Shown: piece by piece, positions 43,655 through 51,991 of the stretch | Layout of the letters: every line of letters begins with the position of its first letter | Numbering within the stretch: position 1 is the stretch's first letter | From: Mycobacterium parascrofulaceum ATCC BAA-614 | GTDB taxonomy: Bacteria > Actinomycetota > Actinomycetes > Mycobacteriales > Mycobacteriaceae | Reading direction: 5' to 3' | Length of the DNA stretch: 64,000 nt | NCBI RefSeq assembly: GCF_000164135.1 | Contig: NZ_GG770553.1 | Coordinates: forward strand, 1,777,530 to 1,841,529 | The notes under the pieces: generated by a model | What the model was told of the DNA's origin: nothing | The model's database searches: none | Seen by the model: the letters and a program-made list of their open reading frames with translations, nothing else | Position numbers and translations under genes: made by a program

Positions 43655-45225
43655 CGGGCACCCCGCCGGGTGCGGCGATCCCGCAGCGCGGCCCAGGCGG
43701 CGCGGCATTGCGCGACCACGCCGGGCTCGAGCCCCAGCCCGTCGATCAGGACGTGGCGGTCGACGAGGTCGAGCGCCTTCTCGGCCTCGTCGGCCTTCAG
43801 CAACAGGTCGACGTCGCAGGCGAGCCCCCCGCCGGCGAGCGCCGGCGGGGGAATGGGCAGCTGCTCGGCCTCGCGGGGCTCCAGCTCCAGGATGCCCCCG
43901 CCGTAGCTGCGGCCGACGATCTCGGCGAAGGCGAACGTCACGCTGTTGTGGAACACCGCCGCCAGCGCGGTCGCGTCGACACCGGCCGCGAGCCGGACCC
44001 GGTGCACGGTGTCGGTGCTCGTCGCCGCGGCGGCGTTGACGGTCAGCCGCGGCGCCAGGTGGATCTGGCGCAGCAGGAACAGGTCGGGTGTCCACAGCGA
44101 CGGCGTGGTCCACCACGGCGTGCGGATCGAGCACTTGTAGCCACGGTGCACCCCGGCGGCCTCGCCGGCCCCGATGTGCGCCAGCAGGGCGGGGTCGGCC
44201 GGGTCGCGCGGCGCGTTGAGCAGCCAGCCGCGGCGCCCCGCGGCGACATCGCTTGTCCGGCAGTCGGTGTCGTAGACCAACCCGGACAGCTGGGCGCTGC
44301 GCGAGACGAGCGGGACGCAGTGGGGGAGCAGCCCGAGCTCGCGGGCCTGCGCGTCGGTAAACGTGAAGAAGCTGTTGCGGCCGGTCACGATCCCGACGTC
44401 CACGTCGGCGACCGACCCGAGGCGGGTCATCGCGGTCGACGCCTTGAGCGAGCGCAGCAGCCGGATCGCGGCCGGGTCCAGGAAGTACTGGGTCCACTTC
44501 TCGTTCTCGTGCAGCAGCGCGGGCGCCGCCTCGACGTCCAGGTCCGCGGCGGCCAGCGCATCGGCGTCGGCCAGGTGGACCGTGCGGACCCGGGCCGGCC
44601 CCGCGCCGGCGAGCCCGCAGAACAACACGACCTCCTGCAGGATGCCGTCGAACACCAGGCGCTCGAACGTCACCAGCGTGATGTCGCGGAACCGGCTCAG
44701 CAGGAACTCGCGCAGCGGTGCGGCGTAGGTGACCTGGAGCAACTCGGCGGGAAGGACCAGGCCCACCCGGCCGCCGTCGCGCACCAGGATCGAACTGGCC
44801 ACCACGAACGGGACCCAGGCGTTGGTCAGCCGCGTGGGCCGCAGGCCCTCGCGCCGCATCAGCTCCAGCGCCGGGTCGCGCTGCTCGCACGCCCAGTTGC
44901 CGAACCGGATGTAGGGCGGGTTGCCCGCGACCCCGTCCCACTCGCCGGGCTCGGTGGCGGCGAGCCAGGTGAACAGGTTCGCGGCGTCGACGGGGGCGAA
45001 TTCCCTTGCCTTGGCCGCTTCCTCGGCGACGAGCTCGACGCCGCGGGGCCGGCCGCCCAGGCGGGCCAGCTCGCGCAGGATCGCACCGTCGCCGCAGGAG
45101 GGTTCCAGGATCCGCGGGCCGGCCTCGCGCACCCAGCGGGCCAGGAACCGGGCCACCGGCGCCGGCGTGTAGTAGCCGCCACGGGCCTTCTCGGCGGACG
45201 CCGCCGCCTTGCCCGCGAATCTCAT
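43651..45225 (-). CDS. mamA: MamA, adenine-specific DNA methyltransferase
   Basis: A 524-residue orphan N6-adenine methyltransferase matching Mtb MamA (Rv3263). It has RGGYYTPAPVARFLARW, the SAM loop ILEPSCGDGAILREL (EPSCGDG 41-47) and the catalytic motif GNPPYIRFGNW (NPPY 102-105). The target-recognition region occupies the C-terminal half. MamA in Mtb methylates adenine in CTGGAG/CTCCAG and tunes promoters when the site overlaps the -10. No restriction enzyme gene lies nearby. ATG 45223-45225 was chosen because the similarity begins there; the upstream extension overlaps fbiB. It follows fbiB by 10 nt. Confidence 0.92.
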   Translation of the reverse strand: MRFAGKAAASAEKARGGYYTPAPVARFLARWVREAGPRILEPSCGDGAILRELARLGGRPRGVELVAEEAAKAREFAPVDAANLFTWLAATEPGEWDGVAGNPPYIRFGNWACEQRDPALELMRREGLRPTRLTNAWVPFVVASSILVRDGGRVGLVLPAELLQVTYAAPLREFLLSRFRDITLVTFERLVFDGILQEVVLFCGLAGAGPARVRTVHLADADALAAADLDVEAAPALLHENEKWTQYFLDPAAIRLLRSLKASTAMTRLGSVADVDVGIVTGRNSFFTFTDAQARELGLLPHCVPLVSRSAQLSGLVYDTDCRTSDVAAGRRGWLLNAPRDPADPALLAHIGAGEAAGVHRGYKCSIRTPWWTTPSLWTPDLFLLRQIHLAPRLTVNAAAATSTDTVHRVRLAAGVDATALAAVFHNSVTFAFAEIVGRSYGGGILELEPREAEQLPIPPPALAGGGLACDVDLLLKADEAEKALDLVDRHVLIDGLGLEPGVVAQCRAAWAALRDRRTRRGAR

Positions 45226-45235
45226 CGGCCCAGTA

Positions 45236-46606
45236 TCACCTGCGGAGCAACAAATCTCCGGGGTCCGCCGCGTCGCGCGGCCCGGGGGGCTCCTCGGGGT
45301 AGCCGATCGCGACGGCCCCCAACGGCTCCCAATCGGCGGGCAGGTCGAGTTGGGCACGCACCAGGTCGGCGGCGAAGATCGTGGAGCCGATCCAGCAGCT
45401 GCCCACCCCCCGCACCGCCAGCGCGACCAGCAGGCCCTGCACGGCCGCCCCGACGGCGACGGTGAACATGGTGTGCTCGGCCCGGGTGCGGGCGGCGTCG
45501 GGATACGCGTGCGCGCCCTCGGGGACCAGCATCGGGATGACGACCTCGGGTGCGTCGTAGAGGATCTGGCCGCGCGCCACGCGGCGCTCCACCGAGTCCG
45601 CGGGCCGCCCGTCGCCGGCGAGATCGGACCGCCACTTGTCCTTCATGCGGTCCAGCAGCCGCAGCCGGATGTCGCGCGTCTGCAGCCAGACGAACCGCAC
45701 CGGGCGGGTGTGGTGCGGGGCCGGGGCGGTGAGGGCCTCGGCGACCGCCGCTTCGATCAGCCCGGGGGCGACCGGCTCGGCGCTGAACCGGCGCACCGAC
45801 CGGCGCAGCAGTTGCGCCTGCCGGCGCCCCATGTCGAGTGCCTCGGCCGTGCCGAGCCAGAACAGGTCCTCCTCGCCGGGCCGCAGCAGCTGCCGGGCCG
45901 TCGAGCCGTCGTCGGAGAAGGACAGGCCGCGCACGACCGCCACCGGCATCGCGGTCAGCTTGCCCTTGACCAGGTCGGCCGCCGCCGCGACCTCGTCGGC
46001 GACCGCGATCTCGGTGACGACGAGCTCGTTGCCGTGCTTGTCGACCGCCCCCGCGTAGCCGTGCAGCACGGCCAGCCCGGCCGACCCGACCGCCGCGTCG
46101 ATCTGGCCGTTGCGCCACGCGCGGCCCATCGTGTCGGTGATGACCACGGCGACGTCGACGCCGAGCCGGTCGCGCAGCCCGGCGCGCAGCGCCGCGGCGC
46201 TGCCGTCCGGGTCGACCGGCAGCAGGGCCAGCTCGTCGCGGCCCACGTTGGATCCGTCGACGCCGGCGGCGGCCTGGATCAGGCCGATGCGGTTCTCGGT
46301 GATCAGCGTGCGGCCCTTGCGCGCCAGCACCCGCACCGCCTCGGCGTCGACCAGCTTGCGCCTCAGTTCGTCGCGGGCCTCGGCGTCCCGCGGCGCCGGC
46401 ACCAGCCGGCCCTCGCATTTGGAGACCACCTTGCTGGTGACCACCACGACGTCGCCGTCGCGCAGCCAGGGCGCGGCCGCGGCCAGGGCCGCGGTCAGGT
46501 CGTCGCCGGGCCGGAACTCGGGGAGCCCGGCGACGGGCAGGATCTCGATGGCCGCGCCGGTGCCGTGTTCGCCGCTCGGCGGCGACGCTGAGCCCGCGCC
46601 GCTCAC
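45236..46606 (-). CDS. fbiB: FbiB, bifunctional F420 gamma-glutamyl ligase/dehydro-F420-0 reductase
   Basis: A 456-residue fusion. The N-terminal domain (about 15-250) is the CofE-type ligase that adds glutamates to F420, with [18 protein letters not shown] and [23 protein letters not shown]. The C-terminal domain (about 255-456) is an FMN-binding nitroreductase fold, with [12 protein letters not shown] and AHTMFTV-like segments through GVGSCWIG, that reduces dehydro-F420-0. Together they finish coenzyme F420, the redox cofactor needed for delamanid and pretomanid activation. The GTG (46604-46606) overlaps the fbiA stop as GTGA. The first 15 residues differ from Mtb. Confidence 0.96.
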   Translation of the reverse strand: MSGAGSASPPSGEHGTGAAIEILPVAGLPEFRPGDDLTAALAAAAPWLRDGDVVVVTSKVVSKCEGRLVPAPRDAEARDELRRKLVDAEAVRVLARKGRTLITENRIGLIQAAAGVDGSNVGRDELALLPVDPDGSAAALRAGLRDRLGVDVAVVITDTMGRAWRNGQIDAAVGSAGLAVLHGYAGAVDKHGNELVVTEIAVADEVAAAADLVKGKLTAMPVAVVRGLSFSDDGSTARQLLRPGEEDLFWLGTAEALDMGRRQAQLLRRSVRRFSAEPVAPGLIEAAVAEALTAPAPHHTRPVRFVWLQTRDIRLRLLDRMKDKWRSDLAGDGRPADSVERRVARGQILYDAPEVVIPMLVPEGAHAYPDAARTRAEHTMFTVAVGAAVQGLLVALAVRGVGSCWIGSTIFAADLVRAQLDLPADWEPLGAVAIGYPEEPPGPRDAADPGDLLLRR

Positions 46607-47604
46607 GCCGTCACGCCCGCCAGCTCGAGCCCGGCGCGCACCATCTCGGCCGTCGCCTTGGGGTCGGTCATCAACAGCGGCACGGGGGTCACCGCCACAC
46701 CATCGATGTCGGCGTGATCGCCCTCGTGCACCAGCCAGCAATCCAGGATCCCGGTGCCGCGGCGCGCCCCGTAGTGCCGGCCGACCGCCTCGGCGGTGGA
46801 TTCCACGCCGATCACCGACAGGCACGCATCGGCCATGCCGCGCAAGGGTTTTCCACCGATGATCGGCGAGTAGCCGACGACCGGCGCGGTCGCCGAGCGC
46901 AGCGCGGCCCGAATGCCGGGGACCGCCAGGATGGCGCCGACACTGACCACCGGGTTGGACGGCGCCAGCAGGATCACGTCGGCGTCGGCGATGGCCTCGA
47001 CAGCTTCACTTGTGGCGGTGGCCTTTTCGGCGCCGATGAAGGCGAAGCTGTGCGTGGGCACGTCGGCCCGGTACCGCACCCACCACTCCTGGAAGTGGAT
47101 CGCCCGCCGGGTACCGTCGTCCGGATCGGTGATCACCACATGCGTCTCGCAGCGGTCGTCGCTGGCCGGCAACAACCGGGCGCCGGGTTGCCAGCGGTCG
47201 CACAGCGCCGTGGTGATCTGCGACAGCGGGTAGCCGGCGCCCAGCATCTGGGTGCGCACCAGGTGGGTGGCGATGTCCCGGTCGCCGAGCCCGAACCAAT
47301 CCGGCTGCACGCCGTAGCGCGCCAATTCCTCTTTGGCATGCCAGGTTTCGTCGCGGTGACCCCACCCTCGCTCGGGGTCGACCCCTCCACCTAAGGTGTA
47401 CATGCAGGTGTCCAAGTCCGGGCAGACCCGCAGTCCGTGGATCCAGGCGTCGTCGCCGATGTTGACGATTGCGCTAAGTTCGTGGTTGTCGGCTCCCGCG
47501 TCTGGGCCCTGTTGCGTTGCGAACTGACCCAGCCCGAGCAACTGTTGAATCCCCAGCAGGAAGCGGGCGCCGCCAACCCCACCGACCAGAACGGTGACCT
47601 TCAC
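46603..47604 (-). CDS. fbiA: FbiA, phosphoenolpyruvate transferase of F420 synthesis
   Basis: A 333-residue CofD-family enzyme (Mtb FbiA, 331). It joins the phosphoenolpyruvyl group to the deazaflavin Fo, giving dehydro-F420-0. The N-terminus [19 protein letters not shown] is the CofD signature, followed by [33 protein letters not shown] and [15 protein letters not shown]. The start is GTG (47602-47604). It heads the fbiA-fbiB-mamA-Nudix operon and diverges from whiB2 across a 324-bp intergenic region. Confidence 0.96.
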   Translation of the reverse strand: MKVTVLVGGVGGARFLLGIQQLLGLGQFATQQGPDAGADNHELSAIVNIGDDAWIHGLRVCPDLDTCMYTLGGGVDPERGWGHRDETWHAKEELARYGVQPDWFGLGDRDIATHLVRTQMLGAGYPLSQITTALCDRWQPGARLLPASDDRCETHVVITDPDDGTRRAIHFQEWWVRYRADVPTHSFAFIGAEKATATSEAVEAIADADVILLAPSNPVVSVGAILAVPGIRAALRSATAPVVGYSPIIGGKPLRGMADACLSVIGVESTAEAVGRHYGARRGTGILDCWLVHEGDHADIDGVAVTPVPLLMTDPKATAEMVRAGLELAGVTA

Positions 47605-47928
47605 GTGGACGACAGTACTGCCCGGCGACCGTGCGGTGGCGGGGCCGTTACGCGGCCTTTAAGCGTAGTCGCGGGCGGTGTGATCGACACGCCGAATGCG
47701 CAAAACAACGGAAACGCCGTAAATCGGTCACGAGATGGTATGGAAATGCGCCTTAATGCTTGACCCGGCAGATCAACCCGTGTCTAATCACAACAGTGTC
47801 ATTTCCCGGTTGGCCGGCCGGTTCCGGTGTCGCAGACCGAGATTCGATCACTTGTTCGAATTGTCTGTACATCAGAAATAGTGGGAACCACTCACTCTCT
47901 CAATGAAACTGAGGAGGCGGACGACCGT
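47605..47928. other. fbiA-whiB2 intergenic region (324 bp)
   Basis: The region is less GC-rich than its neighbours and carries the promoters of two divergent genes. Visible elements are a LexA-like palindrome at 47844-47859 and the whiB2 ribosome site GAGGAGG (47911-47917). An in-frame upstream extension of whiB2 to 47827 is open but unlike other WhiB2 proteins. No small gene is supported. The distance suggests a long 5' leader for whiB2. Confidence 0.7.
47844..47859. promoter_or_regulatory. LexA-like (SOS box) palindrome upstream of whiB2
   Basis: TCGATC-ACTT-GTTCGA differs by one base from the mycobacterial SOS-box consensus TCGAAC-N4-GTTCGA. It lies 70 nt upstream of the whiB2 ATG. A link between DNA damage and the division regulator WhiB2 would make sense, but binding is not shown here. 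Confidence 0.5.
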
Positions 47929-48294
47929 ATGTCTTACGAACATCTTCGAGGAGTCATGGCGAGCACGCCGCACACCCCCATCGTCTCGGCGCCGGTCCGA
48001 CCGGCCCGGCCGCACCTGACCGTGGTTCCCGATGCGCCAGTCGCATTCGAGCCCGAGCCGATGCCGGCCCCCGTCGCGGACCAGTGGCAGGACCGGGCGC
48101 TGTGTGCCCAAACCGATCCCGAGGCGTTCTTCCCGGAGAAGGGCGGCTCCACCCGCGAGGCGAAGAAGATCTGCCTGGGGTGCGAGGTGCGCCACGAGTG
48201 CCTGGAGTACGCCCTGGAGCACGACGAGCGCTTCGGCATCTGGGGCGGGCTCTCCGAGCGCGAGCGCCGCCGCCTCAAGCGCGGCATCATCTAA
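47929..48294 (+). CDS. whiB2: WhiB2 (WhmD), Fe-S transcription factor for septation
   Basis: A 121-residue WhiB protein. Four Cys (59, 82, 85, 91) bind a 4Fe-4S cluster; the beta-turn GIWGG (103-107) and the basic tail RERRRLKRGII contact sigma factor and DNA. WhiB2/WhmD is essential for septum formation in mycobacteria. The core is nearly identical to Mtb WhiB2 (89 residues), but this protein has about 30 extra N-terminal residues (MSYEHLRGVMASTPH...), and ATG 47929 has GAGGAGG upstream. A shorter form could start within the Pro-rich linker. It faces the Rv3259-like gene tail to tail. Confidence 0.93.
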   Translation: MSYEHLRGVMASTPHTPIVSAPVRPARPHLTVVPDAPVAFEPEPMPAPVADQWQDRALCAQTDPEAFFPEKGGSTREAKKICLGCEVRHECLEYALEHDERFGIWGGLSERERRRLKRGII

Positions 48295-48321
48295 GGCGCC
48301 GAAGGCGCCTGCACGTCAGGG

Positions 48322-48828
48322 CTATTCGTCGTCGATCGTCGGGTCGATGACCGACGGCTCGACATCGAGGTAGATGGCCACCTGGGCCACCAAGATTTCG
48401 TGCAGTAAATCACCGAGCTCGACGGTGTCCTTGGCCCGTCGCTCGATCGGCTTGCGGAACAAGACGATTCGCGCCCGCGTGGCGTTGCCGCGGACGTCGA
48501 CGCCGGCCGGGATCAATCGCGCCAGCGGGATCGGGCCGTCGGCAATCACCTCCGGCGGCCACTGCACGCTGTCGGGATCCTTGGCGGCGATGCGGGGAAT
48601 CTCGTCGACCGCCACGTCGAGGTCGGCGAGGCGGGCCTGCCAATGCCGCTCGATGGGTTCGTAGGCCTCCAGCACGGCCATGTCGAATCGCTCGGCGCGG
48701 CTGCGCCACCCGGGCACCGTCGGGGGCAGCAGCGGGCCGCGCACATCGCGGCCCCGCCGCGAGGACCGATGAGAAGCGAACCGGCCCGGGGACCGATCCC
48801 TTCGCGGGGAGCTGCGCGAATCGCCCAC
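48322..48828 (-). CDS. Zincin-like metallopeptidase-family protein (Rv3259-like)
   Basis: A 168-residue member of the DUF1025/metallopeptidase-like family. The conserved block is DVRGPLLPPTVPGWRSRAERFDMAVLEAYEPIERHW, then VDEIPRI, PIPLARLIPAGVD, IVLFRKPIERRA and LGDLLHEILVAQVAIYLDV. Family enzymes have HExxH in the last helix; here it reads HEILV without the second His, so it is probably not an active peptidase. The GTG start at 48826-48828 is chosen because TACCAT lies 6 nt upstream (leaderless). Mtb annotation starts later (48744 here), while the arginine-rich RRGRDVRGP stretch before it resembles actinobacterial homologs. Confidence 0.85.
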   Translation of the reverse strand: MGDSRSSPRRDRSPGRFASHRSSRRGRDVRGPLLPPTVPGWRSRAERFDMAVLEAYEPIERHWQARLADLDVAVDEIPRIAAKDPDSVQWPPEVIADGPIPLARLIPAGVDVRGNATRARIVLFRKPIERRAKDTVELGDLLHEILVAQVAIYLDVEPSVIDPTIDDE

Positions 48829-48834
48829 GCGCCG

Positions 48835-48840
48835 ATGGTA
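48835..48840 (-). promoter_or_regulatory. Predicted -10 box, Rv3259-like gene
   Basis: TACCAT on the minus strand with a 6-nt spacer to the GTG at 48828. It supports the longer start. Confidence 0.4.
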
Positions 48841-48904
48841 ACGGTTGGACATCGGGGGCCGGGAAGTTGCGCGTGTCCGGCGCTTCCCGGACGTTTGCGC
48901 ACGA

Positions 48905-48910
48905 TAGCCT
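48905..48910 (+). promoter_or_regulatory. Predicted -10 box, DUF3499 gene (leaderless)
   Basis: TAGCCT with a 7-nt spacer to the GTG at 48918, diverging from the Rv3259-like promoter about 65 bp away. Confidence 0.5.
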
Positions 48911-48917
48911 TTCGCTC

Positions 48918-49367
48918 GTGAACGTTCCCCGTCGCTGTTGTCGGCCCGGGTGTCCGCACTACGCCGTGGCGACCTTGACGTTCGTCTACTCGGACTCGAC
49001 GGCGGTGGTCGGTCCACTCGCGACCGCGCGCGAACCGCATTCGTGGGACCTGTGCGTCGGCCATGCCGGCCGGATCACCGCCCCCCGCGGATGGGATCTC
49101 GTGCGCCACGCCGGTCCCCTCTTTTCCGAGCCCACCCACCCCGACGAGGACGACCTGGTCGCCCTGGCCGACGCGGTGCGCGAGGGTGCCCCCGGCGAGC
49201 GCGCCATGCCCTACGGCGGCGCGCCGATCAACGGTTTCGCCGACCCGCACATCCCCCACTCCGGGTCGCAGGCCACCGCGCCCAGCAGCAGTGTGCTCGC
49301 GCCGCCCGAGCATCGGTCCGGCCGGCGCCGCGGGCACCTGCGGGTGCTGCCCGACCCCAGTGACTAG
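48918..49367 (+). CDS. DUF3499 protein (Rv3258c-like)
   Basis: A 149-residue actinobacterial protein. The N-terminal half, RRCCRPGCPHYAVATLTFVYSDSTAVVGPLA then HSWDLCVGHAGRITAPRGWDLVRH, has a Cys/His cluster (CCRPGC ... CVGH) that looks like a zinc-ribbon site. The C-terminal half is Pro/Ser/Arg-rich and probably disordered. It is conserved beside whiB2 and manB in actinobacteria, but its role is unknown. The GTG start follows a TAGCCT box at leaderless spacing. The next gene, manB, follows after 121 nt with its own ribosome site. Confidence 0.88.
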   Translation: MNVPRRCCRPGCPHYAVATLTFVYSDSTAVVGPLATAREPHSWDLCVGHAGRITAPRGWDLVRHAGPLFSEPTHPDEDDLVALADAVREGAPGERAMPYGGAPINGFADPHIPHSGSQATAPSSSVLAPPEHRSGRRRGHLRVLPDPSD

Positions 49368-49488
49368 CCGTTCCGGCTTCGCGCGCGGTCCCCGCGCACC
49401 GCTGCGGCCCGTGTTTCGCCGGGGCCGATAGGCTGGCGGCCAAGAGACTCAGGAACGCAACACTCTCAAGGCGTCAGGAGGCCACCGC

Positions 49489-50886
49489 ATGTCTCGGCTC
49501 GCCGCGACCGTGCACCGCGTCGTCAAGGCTTACGACGTGCGAGGCCTGGTCGGTGAAGAGCTCGACGAGCCGCTGGTCACCGCGTTGGGGGCGGCGTTCG
49601 CCAGGTTGATGCGCGGCGAGGGCGCCCGGCAGGTCGTGATCGGCCACGACATGCGCGACAGCTCGCCGACCCTGGCGGCGGCCTTCGCCGCCGGGGTGAC
49701 GGGCCAGGGCCTGGACGTGGTGCGGATCGGGTTGGCCTCCACCGATCAGCTCTACTTCGCCTCCGGCTCGCTGGACTGCCCCGGCGCGATGTTCACCGCG
49801 AGCCACAACCCGGCCGCCTACAACGGGATCAAGCTGTGCCGGGCGGCGGCCAAGCCGGTCGGCGCCGAGAGCGGCCTGGGCACCATCGCCGAGGACGTGA
49901 TCGCCGGGGTCGAGCGCTACGACGGTCCGCCCGGGACGGTCAGCGACCGCGACGTGCTGCACGACTACGGCGCGTTCCTGCGTTCGCTGGTCAGCACCTC
50001 CGGGCTGCGGCCGCTGCGGGTGGCCGTGGACGCCGGCAACGGCATGGCCGGTCTCACCGCGCCCGCGGTGCTCGGCGCGATCGACTCGATCGCCTTGCTG
50101 CCGTTGTACTTCCAGCTCGACGGCTCGTTTCCCAATCACGAGGCCAATCCGCTGGATCCGGCCAACCTGGTCGACCTGCAGGCCTACGTGCGTGAGACCG
50201 GCGCCGATGTCGGGCTGGCGTTCGACGGGGACGCCGACCGCTGCTTCGTCGTCGACGAACGCGGCCGGCCGGTGTCGCCCTCGACGGTGACCAGCCTGGT
50301 GGCGGCCCGCGAGCTCGGCCGGGAGATCGGCGCCACCATCATCCACAACGTGATCACGTCCCGCGCGGTGCCCGAGCTGGTCACCGAGCGCGGCGGCACG
50401 CCGCTGCGCTCCCGGGTCGGACACTCCTATATCAAGGCGATGATGGCCGACACCGGCGCGATCTTCGGCGGCGAACATTCGGCGCACTATTACTTCCGTG
50501 ACTTCTGGGGCGCGGACTCGGGCATGCTGGCGGCGCTGTACGTGCTGGCCGCGCTCGGCGAGCAGGACCGCCCGCTCTCGGAGTTGACCGCCGATTACCA
50601 GCGCTACGAATCGTCGGGCGAAATCAACTTCACGGTGTCCGACGCCGCGCTGTGCACCGAGGCCGTGCTGAAGTCCTTCGGCAGCCGGATCCACTCCATC
50701 GACCACGTCGACGGGGTGACCGTCGACCTTGGCGACGGCAGCTGGTTCAACCTGCGCAGCTCCAACACCGAGCCGCTGCTGCGGCTCAACGTGGAGGCGC
50801 GCAGCGCCGAGGACGTCGGCGCGGTGGTCGCGCAGATCAGCGCGCAGATCGAGGCGCAGTCCGCGCCCGCCGGGGCCGCCCCGTGA
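49489..50886 (+). CDS. manB: ManB (PmmA), phosphomannomutase
   Basis: A 465-residue alpha-D-phosphohexomutase, the length of Mtb Rv3257c. It interconverts mannose-6-phosphate and mannose-1-phosphate. The active-site Ser105 lies in FTASHNPAAYNGIK, the metal loop is FDGDADRCF (Asp246, 248, 250), and the phosphate-binding loop near the C-terminus is LRSSNTEPLLRLNVEA. The product feeds GDP-mannose synthesis by the pyrophosphorylase at 41964. ATG 49489 has AGGAGG 7 nt upstream. The stop overlaps the TobH gene as GTGA. Confidence 0.96.
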   Translation: MSRLAATVHRVVKAYDVRGLVGEELDEPLVTALGAAFARLMRGEGARQVVIGHDMRDSSPTLAAAFAAGVTGQGLDVVRIGLASTDQLYFASGSLDCPGAMFTASHNPAAYNGIKLCRAAAKPVGAESGLGTIAEDVIAGVERYDGPPGTVSDRDVLHDYGAFLRSLVSTSGLRPLRVAVDAGNGMAGLTAPAVLGAIDSIALLPLYFQLDGSFPNHEANPLDPANLVDLQAYVRETGADVGLAFDGDADRCFVVDERGRPVSPSTVTSLVAARELGREIGATIIHNVITSRAVPELVTERGGTPLRSRVGHSYIKAMMADTGAIFGGEHSAHYYFRDFWGADSGMLAALYVLAALGEQDRPLSELTADYQRYESSGEINFTVSDAALCTEAVLKSFGSRIHSIDHVDGVTVDLGDGSWFNLRSSNTEPLLRLNVEARSAEDVGAVVAQISAQIEAQSAPAGAAP

Positions 50887-51983
50887 ACGCCGTCGGGGCG
50901 ATCGATCTCGAGGACGCCGAGGGCCTGCTGGCCGCCGACCGCGACGGCCTGCTGCGCTCGGCGTCGTCGGCCGGCGCGCAGGTGCGCGCGATCACCGCGG
51001 CGGTCGACGAGGGGGCGCTGGATTCGCTGCGCGCCGACGGCCGGCCGCGCAGCCTGGTCTGGGTCGCCGGTCGCGGCACCGCCGACAACGCCGGCGCCAT
51101 ACTGGCCGCGACGGTGGGCGGCACGGCTTCCGAGCCGATCGCGCTGGCCGCCGAGGTTCCGCCGTGGATCGGCCCGCTCGACGTGTTGATCGTCGCGGGC
51201 GACGATCCCGGCGATCCCGCGCTGACCGCGGCCGCCGCGATGGGGGCGCGCCGCGGGGCGCGGGTCGTGGTCGCCGCCCCGTACGAGGGTCCGCTGCGGG
51301 ACGCCACGGCCGGCCGGGCCGCGGTGCTGGCGCCGCGGCTGCCGATTCCCGACGAGTTCGGGTTGTGCCGGTACCTGGCCGCCGGTCTGGCCGTCGTGCA
51401 CGCGGTCGAGCAGCGGCCGGGCACCGACCTGCGGGCGCTGGCCGACGAGCTGGACGCCGAGGCGCTGCGCAACAGCGCGGGCCGCGAGCTGTTCACCAAC
51501 CCCGCCAAGACGATCGCCGCGCGCATGGCCGGCCGCCAGGTGGCGCTGGCCGGCGACTGCGCCGCGACGCTGGCGCTGGCGCGGCACGGCAGCTCGGTGC
51601 TGCTGCGGATCGCGCACGAGGTGGTCGCCGCCACCGGGCTGTCGGACGCCGTCGTCGCGCTGCGGGCCGGGCCGTCCGGCGGCTTCGGGGACCCCGCCGA
51701 CGCGCTCTTCCACGACGAGCAGATCGACGGGCCGCTGCCCCGGCGGCTGCTGGTGCTGGCCCTGACGCTGTCGGGGGAACAACCGATCGTGGCGGCCCGC
51801 ACCGCCGGGCTCGACGACGTGTACCTGCTCGCCGCCGAGGACGTGCCCGACGGACCCGGCGGCTCGGCCGGTTCGACGGTCGCGCCGGCGCTGGGTGGCG
51901 CCATCAGCGCCGAGCAGCAACTGGCAGTATTGGCCGTTCGACTGGAGATGGCCGCGGTTTACGCGCGCCTGGCGCGGGGATAG
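50883..51983 (+). CDS. TobH-like protein with SIS-type fold (Rv3256c-like)
   Basis: A 366-residue protein of the actinobacterial TobH family. A first alpha/beta domain (about 50-150) has VWVAGRGTADNAGAILAAT and LDVLIVAGDDPGDPALTAAAAMGARRGARVVVAAP, resembling sugar-isomerase (SIS) domains; the second half, with TNPAKTIAARMAGRQVALAGD, fits the bifunctional phosphoglucose/phosphomannose isomerase C-terminal domain. It lies between the mannomutase and ManA, so sugar-phosphate handling is likely, but catalytic Glu/His residues of the isomerases are not clear. Starts and stops overlap or nearly touch neighbours, forming a three-gene operon. Confidence 0.88.
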   Translation: MNAVGAIDLEDAEGLLAADRDGLLRSASSAGAQVRAITAAVDEGALDSLRADGRPRSLVWVAGRGTADNAGAILAATVGGTASEPIALAAEVPPWIGPLDVLIVAGDDPGDPALTAAAAMGARRGARVVVAAPYEGPLRDATAGRAAVLAPRLPIPDEFGLCRYLAAGLAVVHAVEQRPGTDLRALADELDAEALRNSAGRELFTNPAKTIAARMAGRQVALAGDCAATLALARHGSSVLLRIAHEVVAATGLSDAVVALRAGPSGGFGDPADALFHDEQIDGPLPRRLLVLALTLSGEQPIVAARTAGLDDVYLLAAEDVPDGPGGSAGSTVAPALGGAISAEQQLAVLAVRLEMAAVYARLARG

Positions 51984-51991
51984 ATAGGACA

